In this document: piece by piece, positions 27,516 to 35,908 of the stretch | How positions within the stretch are numbered: position 1 is the stretch's first letter | Layout of the letters: each line of letters begins with the position of its first letter | DNA from: Deltaproteobacteria bacterium | GTDB lineage: Bacteria; Desulfobacterota; Desulfomonilia; UBA1062 | NCBI GenBank assembly: GCA_018436855.1 | Contig: JAHDKO010000048.1 | Coordinates: 1-64,000, forward strand | DNA: 64,000 nt | Direction: 5' to 3' | Notes under the pieces: generated by a model | Databases searched by the model: none | What the model was told of the DNA's origin: nothing | What the model saw: only the letters and a program-made list of their open reading frames with translations | Position numbers and translations under genes: made by a program

Positions 27516-29222
27516 ATGAGCCAGGCATTCTCATACAGTCCTGACGGGAAACCCTATCCGCTGCCCGCGGAATCCGATTATCTCAAAGAGTTCGAGCGGC
27601 TTGAAAGTGAGGTGCGCGAGCAGCGAGCACGCGGAAGAGAGATCGTGGTGGTCATGGGTCTGGGATTCGTGGGCGCGGTCATGGCTGCGGTGGTGGCCGA
27701 CAGCACGGACAAAAAGACCGGCGAGGCCATGAAATTCGTCATCGGCATGCAGCGGCCCAGCACCAGGAGCTTCTGGAAGATCCCCATGTTCAACAGCGGC
27801 GTCTCCCCGGTGAAGGCCGAGGACCCGGAGGTGGACACCCTGATCCGGCGCTGCGTGCTCGAGCGCAGGAATCTCACGGCCACCTACACCTACGATGCCT
27901 TGAGCCTTGCGGACGTGGTCGTGGTGGACGTGCAGTGCGATTTTCTCAAGCAGGAGCTGGGCAACTGCCGGAGCGGCAGGGCAGAGATCGCGGCCCTGGA
28001 GGAGTCCATGAAGATCATCGGCGAGAAGATCGGGCCCAAAAGTCTGGTGCTCGTCGAGACCACGGTTCCGCCCGGCACCACCGAGTACATCGCCTATCCC
28101 ACCATGAAAAAGGCCTTTGCCGCGCGCGGCATCCAGAGCGAGCCGCTGCTGGCCCATAGCTATGAGCGGGTCATGCCGGGCAGGGACTATGTGAAGTCCA
28201 TCCGCGACTTCTGGCGCGTGTGCAGCGGAATCAACGAGGAGAGCAGGGTGAGGGTGGAGCGTTTTCTCTCCGACGTGCTCAACGTGGAGAAGTTCCCGCT
28301 CACGGTCCTGGACAGGCCCCTGGAGAGCGAGACCGCCAAGATCGTGGAGAACAGCTTCCGGGCGACGATCCTGGCCTTCATGGACGAGTGGAGCACCTTC
28401 TGCGAAAAGAACGGTGTGGATCTCGTCAAGGTGATCAAGGCCATCAAGGTCAGACCCACCCACAGCAACATGATCTTTCCCGGGCCCGGCATCGGGGGCT
28501 ACTGTCTGCCCAAGGACGGGGGCCTGGGCGTGTGGGCCTACCGGCACCTCATGGGCTACGAGGACGAGAACTTCACGATCACGCCCGAGGCGATCGACAT
28601 CAACGATACCCGCGCGCTCCACGCCGTGCACCTCATCCGGGACGCGCTCAGGAACATGGGCAAGATCGTGGCCGCCTCCGTGGTCACGGTGCTCGGTGCG
28701 TCGTACCGGGAAGACGTGGGCGACACGCGCTACAGCGGCACTGAGCTCATGATCCGGAAGATCGCCGAGATGGGCGGCGATGTGCGGGTGCACGACCCCT
28801 ATGTGGAGCACTGGTGGGAGTTTGAGGCCCAGGACATCTACCCCTCGGTGGGGGCGAGCTGGGCGCGGTTCTTCAGAAACCAGGAGGGATTGAAGAACTT
28901 GCGGGTAAACAAGGACCTCGGCGCCGTGCTGGGCGGCTCCGACGCGGTGGTGCTGGCGGTGAGGCATGCCGAGTACCTGGACCTCGATCCCGATGCCGTG
29001 GTGGCGATGACCGGCTCCCCTGCAGCGATCATCGATTGCTTCGGGATCCTGGACGACGAAAGGATCCGACGGTTTTTCGAGCTCGGCTGCGAGGTGAAGG
29101 GGCTGGGCCGCGGGCATATTCAGCGTATCAAGGAAGAGGTGCGATCCCGGATGATCGCCCCGGTTCGCGAACCCGGGGAGCCTCAAGGGGAGGCGCCGGA
29201 CAAGGAGGCCCTGGAGGCCTGA
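27516..29222 (+). CDS. UDP-glucose/GDP-mannose dehydrogenase family protein
   Basis: A 568-residue nucleotide-sugar 6-dehydrogenase-like protein, longer than the usual 430-450. After a 40-residue N-terminal extension come the Rossmann motif GLGFVG (48-53), VETTVPPGTTEYIA, the substrate-binding SFRATILAFMDEWSTFC region and the catalytic cysteine in GPGIGGYCLPKDG (C330). The C-terminal UDP-binding domain follows (VTVLGASYREDVGDTRYS). It would oxidise a nucleotide sugar to the uronate with NAD. GAGGAGGAA precedes ATG 27516. There are no EPS genes next to it; the neighbour is a pyruvate-kinase-like gene. Confidence 0.87.
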   Translation: MSQAFSYSPDGKPYPLPAESDYLKEFERLESEVREQRARGREIVVVMGLGFVGAVMAAVVADSTDKKTGEAMKFVIGMQRPSTRSFWKIPMFNSGVSPVKAEDPEVDTLIRRCVLERRNLTATYTYDALSLADVVVVDVQCDFLKQELGNCRSGRAEIAALEESMKIIGEKIGPKSLVLVETTVPPGTTEYIAYPTMKKAFAARGIQSEPLLAHSYERVMPGRDYVKSIRDFWRVCSGINEESRVRVERFLSDVLNVEKFPLTVLDRPLESETAKIVENSFRATILAFMDEWSTFCEKNGVDLVKVIKAIKVRPTHSNMIFPGPGIGGYCLPKDGGLGVWAYRHLMGYEDENFTITPEAIDINDTRALHAVHLIRDALRNMGKIVAASVVTVLGASYREDVGDTRYSGTELMIRKIAEMGGDVRVHDPYVEHWWEFEAQDIYPSVGASWARFFRNQEGLKNLRVNKDLGAVLGGSDAVVLAVRHAEYLDLDPDAVVAMTGSPAAIIDCFGILDDERIRRFFELGCEVKGLGRGHIQRIKEEVRSRMIAPVREPGEPQGEAPDKEALEA

Positions 29223-29308
29223 GAAGAGAAGCGGGATCGACCGGAAGCCTCGTTTGATCTTGACTGGGAGAATTATCCTGCTATCTTTTCTCCGGAGAGT
29301 TTGAAGAG

Positions 29309-30313
29309 GTGATTTACGAGATCGTCGCTACCCTGGGGCCGAGCAGCAGCACCCAGGATATGTGGAACCGGATGACCCGCGCCGGGGTCACGGCCTTTCG
29401 TCTGAACACCTCTCACTTCAGCCTGCCGGAGCTTTTTCGCTGGCTTGAGAGGCTCGGGTCCTTCCTGGATTCCCTGGAGCGGAAACCGCCGGTGGTCCTG
29501 GATCTCCAGGGGAGCAAATGGCGGCTGGGAGATTTCGACCCCCTGCTTCTGGAGCCGGGCGGGAACATCGAGCTGGTGCATGCCGGGACCGCCCGCGGAC
29601 GGGATATCCTGCCGGTTCCCCACCCCGACTTTTTCCAGGCGGCCCCCCTGTCCGGAGGCGAGATCGTGCTCGGCGATACCCGGGCCGTGTTCGCCGTGGA
29701 GTCTTTCTCCCCCGGGTCGGTGAAGGCGCGCGTGCTGCAGGGAGGGATCGTCTCCTCCCGGAAGGGGATCACCCTCCCGCATTCTTCCTTCCGCAGCGAA
29801 TCCCTGCAGGAAAAAGACCGGGAGATTCTGGAACAGAGCCGGCACCTGGATTTCATTCTCTATGCTGTCTCCTATGTAAAAGACGCCGTCGAAATGGCGG
29901 GCTACCGCCGCGTCCTGGGAGACCGGGCCTATGTCATCGCCAAGCTCGAGCGCGAGAGTGCGGTCCATGATGCAAGGCGCATCGCCCTGTCCGCGGACGA
30001 GCTGTGGATCTGCCGGGGCGATCTGGGAGCCGAGACAGGGTTCGTCCGCATGGCGCAGGCCGTCCACGGGTTCTCGGATACCCTGAAGGAGATGACCGTG
30101 CCTGTGCTCCTTGCCGGGCAGGTGCTGGAGCACATGACCGGCAGCACCGTCCCCACCAGGTCCGAGGTCTGTCACCTGTACGACGCGCTGAGCAGGGGGT
30201 ATGGCGGGGTAGTTCTGTCGGACGAGACCGCGGTGGGGCGGCACCCGGAAGAGAGCTGCCGGGCAGCCGCATTGTTTCTTTCTTCATCCGGGCAGGAAGC
30301 CGTGTGTGGATAA
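29309..30313 (+). CDS. Pyruvate-kinase-like protein without the C-domain
   Basis: A 334-residue protein aligning with the barrel of pyruvate kinase: EIVATLGPSS at residue 4, FRLNTSHF (R, N, S of the ADP/phosphate site kept), VIAKLE (K212 and metal ligand E214), CRGDLGAE (236-242), PTRSEV and LSDETAVGRHPE. It ends where the allosteric C-terminal domain of 470-residue enzymes would start. The DxKGPEIR motif of the family reads DLQGSKWRLG, so one catalytic lysine is replaced. It starts at GTG 29309 after GGAGAG. It may be a regulatory or altered-substrate paralogue. Confidence 0.78.
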   Translation: MIYEIVATLGPSSSTQDMWNRMTRAGVTAFRLNTSHFSLPELFRWLERLGSFLDSLERKPPVVLDLQGSKWRLGDFDPLLLEPGGNIELVHAGTARGRDILPVPHPDFFQAAPLSGGEIVLGDTRAVFAVESFSPGSVKARVLQGGIVSSRKGITLPHSSFRSESLQEKDREILEQSRHLDFILYAVSYVKDAVEMAGYRRVLGDRAYVIAKLERESAVHDARRIALSADELWICRGDLGAETGFVRMAQAVHGFSDTLKEMTVPVLLAGQVLEHMTGSTVPTRSEVCHLYDALSRGYGGVVLSDETAVGRHPEESCRAAALFLSSSGQEAVCG

Positions 30314-30378
30314 CTCGGTGCGGACGTGGTAGAATATGTGGATCTTATGAGATGTCGGGAGCGCTCGAGGGCATGATG

Positions 30379-31113
30379 ATGCGGATCACCCCCGCCGGGG
30401 GTCGCGGGATCGGGAGGATGGGCATCTTCCTGATGCGGTTTGTGCTCGGCAGTCTGTTTCTGCTTTCTGCCGGCATGGGTCTTTCATCGTGCGCCGGCAA
30501 TCATTACCCCAGGCCGGAGTCTTGGCCCAAGCCCCTTGCTGCTGCGGCGGAAGCTCCCTGCGACAGCATTGCCGGAATATACCGCGACCAGGGCGTCAGC
30601 AGTTGCGAGTGGTTCCTTCCGGGTTTCAAGAGCCTCAGTTATATCCTGGAACCCTGCCTTTTTTATGACTTCGTCCCTGCCAGGCATCTCGGTAAGGCAG
30701 ACCGCGTGGAAATATCCAAAACAGGCCGCGACCGGATCGCCGTAGCCGTCTATGACGCGCAGGGAAACCTGCTGTCCCCGGATATGGGCGAGGACCTGGA
30801 AGGCAGATGCGTGAACGAGGGTGTCCTGCTCTCGTACAGGCCGAGGATCGACCCGCGGGAAGGCATCGAGCTCGTCAGCGGGACGGTGCTGCTTTCCCGG
30901 GCCGCCGACGGGTCGCTTGTCTGCAGAGTGGTCGAGCACAGGCTGTTCTGCTCGTTCATCATCCCGATGCCCTTGCTCAGCAAGAGCTATACGGTGTGGT
31001 ACCGCTTCGAAAATCACAGGGAAAAGGCCCTGCCCGGCGGGCGGGCCGGGGGGCTTTTTTTGCCGGGAAATATTCCTGCAGGGAAGGATTCCCGGGTTAA
31101 ATCCGATAGGTAA
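30379..31113 (+). CDS. Putative lipoprotein, unknown function
   Basis: About 244 residues. A signal sequence (MRFVLGSLFLLSAGMGLSSC) ends in a lipobox cysteine, so it is probably anchored in the outer membrane or periplasm. The mature part (CDSIAGIYRDQG, DPREGIELVSGTVLLSR) matches no family I know. The start is uncertain: ATGs at 30352, 30373, 30376, 30379 and 30418 are all in frame; 30379 has GAGGG upstream. The last 20-25 codons run through what looks like an intrinsic terminator, so the true C-terminus may have been altered by a frameshift. Confidence 0.62.
   Translation: MRITPAGGRGIGRMGIFLMRFVLGSLFLLSAGMGLSSCAGNHYPRPESWPKPLAAAAEAPCDSIAGIYRDQGVSSCEWFLPGFKSLSYILEPCLFYDFVPARHLGKADRVEISKTGRDRIAVAVYDAQGNLLSPDMGEDLEGRCVNEGVLLSYRPRIDPREGIELVSGTVLLSRAADGSLVCRVVEHRLFCSFIIPMPLLSKSYTVWYRFENHREKALPGGRAGGLFLPGNIPAGKDSRVKSDR
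31033..31061 (+). terminator. Intrinsic terminator-like hairpin inside a coding end
   Basis: CCCGGC, a six-base loop, and GCCGGG (31033-31050), then GGGC and seven consecutive T (31055-31061). The form is that of a strong Rho-independent terminator, yet it lies about 50 bases before the stop codon of the lipoprotein frame. Confidence 0.55.
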
Positions 31114-31190
31114 TGTGGTTTCATCGACGATGGTAAGAGGATACAGAAACACTGCATCACAGGCGATAAAACGAAAGGGGAGGAAAAGAA

Positions 31191-31529
31191 ATGATTGCGT
31201 GTTGCGGCTTGGACTGTTCTCTCTGCGAGGCATACATGGCCACCAGGGCCGACGACGATGCCCGGAGAGCTCAGGTAGCCAAGGAATGGTCGGTCCTCTA
31301 CAACACCGACATTCAACCTGAACACATTTGTTGCGATGGCTGCAGGGCTGGAGGAAGGCTGTTTTTTTACTGCGATACAATGTGTGAGATCCGCAGATGC
31401 TGTATGGAAAACGATCTGGCAAACTGCGCAGAGTGCGTGGACTACCCGTGCGACATACTCAGGGGCTTCATCAAGATCGCTCCTGAAGCGGGGGAGTCCC
31501 TTGAGCAGCTCCGCGCGGAGCTCGAATAA
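31191..31529 (+). CDS. DUF3795 cysteine-rich protein
   Basis: A 112-residue protein with 13 cysteines: CCGLDCSLCEAYMAT at the N-terminus, CCDGCRAGG, CDTMCEIRRCC and CAECVDYPC. This arrangement is typical of DUF3795, common in anaerobic bacteria and archaea, presumed metal-binding, with no proven function. It starts at ATG 31191 with GGGGAGGA upstream. It sits alone on the plus strand before the patatin gene. Confidence 0.82.
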   Translation: MIACCGLDCSLCEAYMATRADDDARRAQVAKEWSVLYNTDIQPEHICCDGCRAGGRLFFYCDTMCEIRRCCMENDLANCAECVDYPCDILRGFIKIAPEAGESLEQLRAELE

Positions 31530-31607
31530 CATGCCTGTGCAGGCAGGCTGCCCGGAAGGCGGCGTCCGTGCCGGGCGGCTCTGTTCCAACAGAATCGTGA
31601 GCAGGCC

Positions 31608-32681
31608 ATGACCGGCCGTCTCGAGATCCTTGCAGGAACAAAGGCATTATCGCTCATCCGGGACAGGGGGCTCGATCCCGGGGCAGTAGACGTGGTCGCC
31701 GGGGCCGCGGGCGGGCCCAAGTGGCTGGTGCTGGGAGGGCTCGACCGGGCCGTGTTCTCTTCATGGCTCACCGGATCTTCCCGTCCGGTCTTTCTCGTAG
31801 GCTCATCCATAGGGAGCTGGAGGTTCGCAGCCATCGCGCAGGGCATGGACAGCGGTTCGTACGAGGCTTTCGAGTCAGCCTACCTCGACCAGCACTATTG
31901 TGCGTCCCCTGGCGCCGCCGAGGTGACCCGGGGTTCCCGGGCGGTCATGGATGCCTTTCTCGACGAGGCCGGCGCGCAGGCGGTGCTCGGCCATCCCTTT
32001 TTCCGGCTGAGCATCCTTTCCGTCCGGTGTCGCGGGCCCTTCGCCCGCGAAGGACGGTACCGCCTGGGCGCAGCCATGCTCCTGGCAATGGCGGCCAATG
32101 CGCTCAGCAGGCGATGCCTCGGGCTGTTCTTTGCGCGCACCCTGTTTTCGGACCCCCGCGACCCTCCGGCGTTTTTCGGGCGCGACGGGTTTCCGCTCCA
32201 GGAGGTTCCGCTCAGCCCTGAGAACCTCAAGAGCGCCCTTATGGCCTCGGGGTCCATTCCGCTGGTGATGGAAGGAGTAAAATCACCGGGCGGGGCGCGG
32301 CCCGGGGTCTACCGCGACGGGGGCCTCATCGACTACCACCTGGATCTCCCGTTCCGCAGCGAGGGGCTCGTGCTCTTCCCGCACTACTGCAACCGCATCG
32401 TCCCGGGCTGGTTCGACAAGATGCTGCCCTGGAGAAGGCCCCGGGGAGGCAACCTGGACAACGTGGTGCTCATAAGTCCGTCTCCCGGCTTTGTCGGACG
32501 CCTGCCGTTGGGCAGAATTCCCGACCGGGACGATTTCATCCGGTTCCGCGGGCGTGACCGCGAGCGCAGGGCATGCTGGGAGCAGGTCATCCGCGCCTGC
32601 AGGTCGCTCGGCGAAGAGTTCCTGGACCTGGTGCATTCGGGGAGGATCAGGAATGCGGTCCGGCCCCTGGAAACCGGATAG
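31608..32681 (+). CDS. Patatin-like phospholipase
   Basis: A 357-residue acyl hydrolase-like protein with the patatin catalytic dyad: oxyanion loop GAAGGPKW (about 32-39), nucleophile elbow GSSIG with S67 (65-69), and D237 in RDGGLIDYH. No signal peptide. Patatins cleave acyl chains from phospholipids in many settings; the substrate is unknown here. ATG 31608 is preceded by GAGCAGG. There is no membrane segment. Confidence 0.85.
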   Translation: MTGRLEILAGTKALSLIRDRGLDPGAVDVVAGAAGGPKWLVLGGLDRAVFSSWLTGSSRPVFLVGSSIGSWRFAAIAQGMDSGSYEAFESAYLDQHYCASPGAAEVTRGSRAVMDAFLDEAGAQAVLGHPFFRLSILSVRCRGPFAREGRYRLGAAMLLAMAANALSRRCLGLFFARTLFSDPRDPPAFFGRDGFPLQEVPLSPENLKSALMASGSIPLVMEGVKSPGGARPGVYRDGGLIDYHLDLPFRSEGLVLFPHYCNRIVPGWFDKMLPWRRPRGGNLDNVVLISPSPGFVGRLPLGRIPDRDDFIRFRGRDRERRACWEQVIRACRSLGEEFLDLVHSGRIRNAVRPLETG

Positions 32682-32842
32682 CCGTCTCGGGAATCTCGGG
32701 CCGGTCCTTCTCACGGGTGCTTCCCGCCACGACCGTGCGCCGTGCTTTGTCCACCCGTCCGGAAAGATCCTTTTACCCGGCTCTTGAATCTCCCCGTGCA
32801 GGACGTACATTACTGATAAATCGACATTTCAGGAGGAGGTAC

Positions 32843-33379
32843 ATGGCAAAGAACACGGCAGGTGAAGCAAGACAGAGGGTCATCGATGTGCTCAACGAGG
32901 CCCGGGCAATGGAGCTGCAGGCGATTTACCAGTACATGAACCAGCATTACAATCTGGACGACATGGACTACGGTGAGCTGGCGGCAAAGATCAAGCTGAT
33001 CGCCATCGACGAGATGCGCCATGCCGAGATGTTTGCGGAGCGCATCAAGGAACTGGGGGGCGAGCCCACGGCCGATCCCCGGGAAAAGATTCACAAGGGG
33101 CAGAAGGTCGAGGCGATATTCGGATTCGACACCCGGCTCGAAGACGACACCATCGATGCCTACAACCGTTTTCTCCGGGTATGCACGGAAAACGGCGACA
33201 GCGTCAGCGCCAAGATATTCGAAACCGTAATCGATGAAGAGCAGGTTCACACCAACTATTTCGCCAACGTGGACAGGCACATCGAGCAGCTGGGAGCAGT
33301 GTACCTGGCCAAGATCGCAGGCACTCCCTCGGCAACGGGGCTTGGGCCGAGCGGATTCGTGATCAGCTCGAACGAATGA
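32843..33379 (+). CDS. Bacterioferritin / ferritin-like diiron protein
   Basis: A 178-residue four-helix protein. Diiron ligands are visible: E24 in the first helix, E57-x-x-H60 (IDEMRHAE), E100, and E133-x-x-H136 (DEEQVHTNYF). Such proteins store iron and detoxify ferrous iron or peroxide. The haem-binding methionine of true Bfr was not identified with certainty. A strong AGGAGGAGGT precedes ATG 32843. It is convergent with the amidohydrolase gene, eight bases apart. Confidence 0.86.
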   Translation: MAKNTAGEARQRVIDVLNEARAMELQAIYQYMNQHYNLDDMDYGELAAKIKLIAIDEMRHAEMFAERIKELGGEPTADPREKIHKGQKVEAIFGFDTRLEDDTIDAYNRFLRVCTENGDSVSAKIFETVIDEEQVHTNYFANVDRHIEQLGAVYLAKIAGTPSATGLGPSGFVISSNE

Positions 33380-33387
33380 GATAATTC

Positions 33388-34341
33388 TCACTGCATCAGG
33401 AGCTGTTCCGCGTTCGCACCCATGAGCCGCCTCATGATCTTGGGTCCCAGCCCGAGCGATTTGAGGAGATCCTCGTGGCCGAGGGGATAGTTGTCTGTCC
33501 CGAAGAGCAGCTTGTTGCTGAATTCCGAGAGGAATCTGCGTGAAAAGGCATGGTCCCTGTTCAGGGCATGGAAGCCGCTCGGTGCCGATATGTCCGCGTA
33601 GAGGTTGGGGTAGTTCCTCAGAAACGAGCAGGTCAGGCCCTCCTTTCGGATGATGCCCTGCTGCTGGATGCATGCGTTCTTTCCCCCATCGGCGGAGATA
33701 TGCTGCCAGAACAGAGGACCGTGCCCGATGAATTTGACCATGGGATACTCCTTGAGCACCACGCGCAGCGATGCAAAATCGAGCTTGTAGCCGGGGAAGA
33801 GGGTCCGCTGTTTTTTCCATCTCTCCAGGGGGGCATATACCTCGGCCACCATTTCCACAACCCTCCTGGGCATACCTTTGAGCCTGCCGCTCTGCAGTAT
33901 CTTGAGCAGAATGACCTCCAGCCGGGTGTCGGTTTTCAGATTTTCAAGCACCTCAGGCCGGTTTTCCATGTGGAACACGACCGGTATCTTTACCTTCAGC
34001 ACTGCATCGAGGAGTCTCTTGAGCTTTTCGGATCGCCAGTTTACGGTGGTCTTCAGCTCCGCGCACCCCCGCACGCCCCTGCTGCACCATGTCAGGAGTT
34101 TTCCCGGTGCGTCGTCGCACTGGGGATCGGGGGCGTACATGGGAACGACCCGGGTGGGATGACGCAAAAAGGTCTCGTACACGTTTTCGATGGGGAGGTT
34201 CTGGATGTTCCATTTCTCCGGGGCGGCATCCTCCCATGTCATCAGCCAGCAGCAGTCGTACCTGTGTTTATTGAGATAATCGATGATGTTTTGTGTCGAT
34301 ATATTCCTGAAGTTGATGTGCATGTGAGCGTCAATCCTCAT
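33388..34341 (-). CDS. Amidohydrolase-2 family protein
   Basis: A 317-residue TIM-barrel metal-dependent hydrolase: HxH at residues 6-8 (MRIDAHMHI), a mid-protein histidine in VVFHMENRP, another in VKFIGHGPLF, and the late aspartate in LLFGTDNYPLGHED. This layout matches the amidohydrolase-2 (ACMSD/decarboxylase-like) family; the reaction cannot be told. It starts at ATG 34341 with GGAGG upstream on the minus strand. Confidence 0.85.
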   Translation of the reverse strand: MRIDAHMHINFRNISTQNIIDYLNKHRYDCCWLMTWEDAAPEKWNIQNLPIENVYETFLRHPTRVVPMYAPDPQCDDAPGKLLTWCSRGVRGCAELKTTVNWRSEKLKRLLDAVLKVKIPVVFHMENRPEVLENLKTDTRLEVILLKILQSGRLKGMPRRVVEMVAEVYAPLERWKKQRTLFPGYKLDFASLRVVLKEYPMVKFIGHGPLFWQHISADGGKNACIQQQGIIRKEGLTCSFLRNYPNLYADISAPSGFHALNRDHAFSRRFLSEFSNKLLFGTDNYPLGHEDLLKSLGLGPKIMRRLMGANAEQLLMQ

Positions 34342-34890
34342 GGAATCCTCCCTTCAACAGTTCCGGTATGCCCTTCATGCAAGATCAGCCGTTCTCCGGG
34401 AAAAAGCCGGCATTCTCACACGGCCAAGACCCTGGTTCAGCTCGTCGCCGGGTCGGGGAGATCCCGATACCGGGTGCGTCCGCTGCTGGGCAAGCTGTTT
34501 TTGTGATGTTCTTCTCGAATCTGCGGCTGCCGGAGACGAGCGGAAATCACTGTCGAGAGGTGAATGCCCTTAAGATCCATGATCAGTAGATGCCCGCTTG
34601 AGAATCAGCACGTTTCTCCTCGTTTCTCTCATCCGGCGTCATCTGGCACTGCCCGAATCTTGCCGGGAGAGAAAAGAGGCTCTTTTTGCCATATACCTTA
34701 GAATAGCCCTGCCTTCCCGGGTTTCAAACGGCATGGCTCCCGGCAGTACAACCGGGCTGATTGTGCGTTTACAGCAGCAGGTTGATTCACGGCGGCGTGC
34801 ACCTATCAATAGTTGTGATGAAACCGGTCTGCCGCCGGTGCCATGGTGCGTGTCAAAAAGCGCATGGGCTTAAAAAAATGAGGCGATCTG
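34342..34890. other. Non-coding spacer with split repeat remnant
   Basis: About 550 bases between divergent genes. It begins with GGAATCCTCCCTTCAACAGT (34343-34362), which joins the left end and middle of the dispersed repeat, and about 200 bases later has GCCCTTAAGATCCATGATC, matching the right end of copy C. The pieces look like a deleted and interrupted fifth copy. Short frames (for example 34598-34873) lack ribosome sites and family character. No clear promoter was assigned. Confidence 0.45.
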
Positions 34891-35772
34891 ATGCAGGACC
34901 GGAAACCCTCCAATGCCGAGATCGCATCCGAGCTCGACAGCATAGCGGATCTCCTGGATGCCGGAGAGGCCAACGTCTTCCGGGTCAGGGCGTACCGTCA
35001 GGGAGCCCGTCAGGTGAGGCACACAGAAGACCCGCTGGCCGATCTGGTGCTGGAGGGCAGGGAGGATAGGCTCAAGGATCTGCCCGATATCGGCGAAGGA
35101 CTGGCCGGGGTGATTATGGAGTTCGTAAGGACCGGCAGAACCGCTCTCCATCAGGATCTTTTGGGCGAGGTCTCTCCTGCGGACGTCTTCAGGCGGGTGC
35201 CCGGGATCGGGAACGATCTGGCCCGAAGGGTGGTTGAATCACTGGGCCTGTCGACCCTGGAAGAGTTGGAACGTGCCGCATACGACGGGAGGCTGAGCCG
35301 GGTGGAGGGCTTCGGAGAACGGCGGGTGCAGATGGTCAGGGACGTCCTTGCAGGCATGTTGAGCAGATCGGCCGGAAGGATGTTCCGCAAGGACGCGGCG
35401 GACAAAGGCGGGACTCCGGAGAAGCCCCCGCTGGGCCTGCTGCTGGAGATCGACAGGGAGTACCGGGACAAGGCGGCTCAAGGCAAATTGCGAACGATCG
35501 CCCCCAAGCGGTTCAACCCCGAGGGCAGATCCTGGCTGCCGGTGATGAGCGTCCGGAGGAAAGGCTGGGACTTCACGGTCCTGTACTCGAACACGCAACG
35601 CGCTCATGAGCTCCGTAAAATCCGCGACTGGGTGGTGATTTATTACGATCACGACGGATCCGGGGGTCAGGTGACCGTGGTAACGGACACCCTCGGCGAC
35701 CTTGGAAAGCAGCGGGTGGTCAGGGGACGGGAGCGGGAAAGCTTCCATTATCATGCCTCCAGGGTGACATAA
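34891..35772 (+). CDS. HhH DNA-binding protein (Pol X N-domain type)
   Basis: A 293-residue protein. Residues 1-70 match the 8-kDa domain of family X polymerases (NAEIASELDSIADLLDAGEA, FRVRAYRQGARQVR), followed by two helix-hairpin-helix repeats (LKDLPDIGEGLAGVI and FRRVPGIGNDLARRV, and RVEGFGERRVQMVR). There is no nucleotidyl-transferase palm or PHP domain. The C-terminal 90 residues (SVRRKGWDFTVLYSNTQRAH, RDWVVIYYDHDG) form a separate conserved-looking domain. It probably binds nicked or gapped DNA; a repair role is an inference. Confidence 0.8.
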   Translation: MQDRKPSNAEIASELDSIADLLDAGEANVFRVRAYRQGARQVRHTEDPLADLVLEGREDRLKDLPDIGEGLAGVIMEFVRTGRTALHQDLLGEVSPADVFRRVPGIGNDLARRVVESLGLSTLEELERAAYDGRLSRVEGFGERRVQMVRDVLAGMLSRSAGRMFRKDAADKGGTPEKPPLGLLLEIDREYRDKAAQGKLRTIAPKRFNPEGRSWLPVMSVRRKGWDFTVLYSNTQRAHELRKIRDWVVIYYDHDGSGGQVTVVTDTLGDLGKQRVVRGRERESFHYHASRVT

Positions 35773-35908
35773 ATACGGGGATAGTGGTCTCCAGGGGGCA
35801 TGCAAAAGACGCGGGCAAGGGGCATGTGAGGGTACCGGCCGGTTTCCCCGGACCCATTCCGCCGTTTTCTTGAATTTCCGCCTGAAAAAGAGAACGGAGA
35901 ATAATGGT

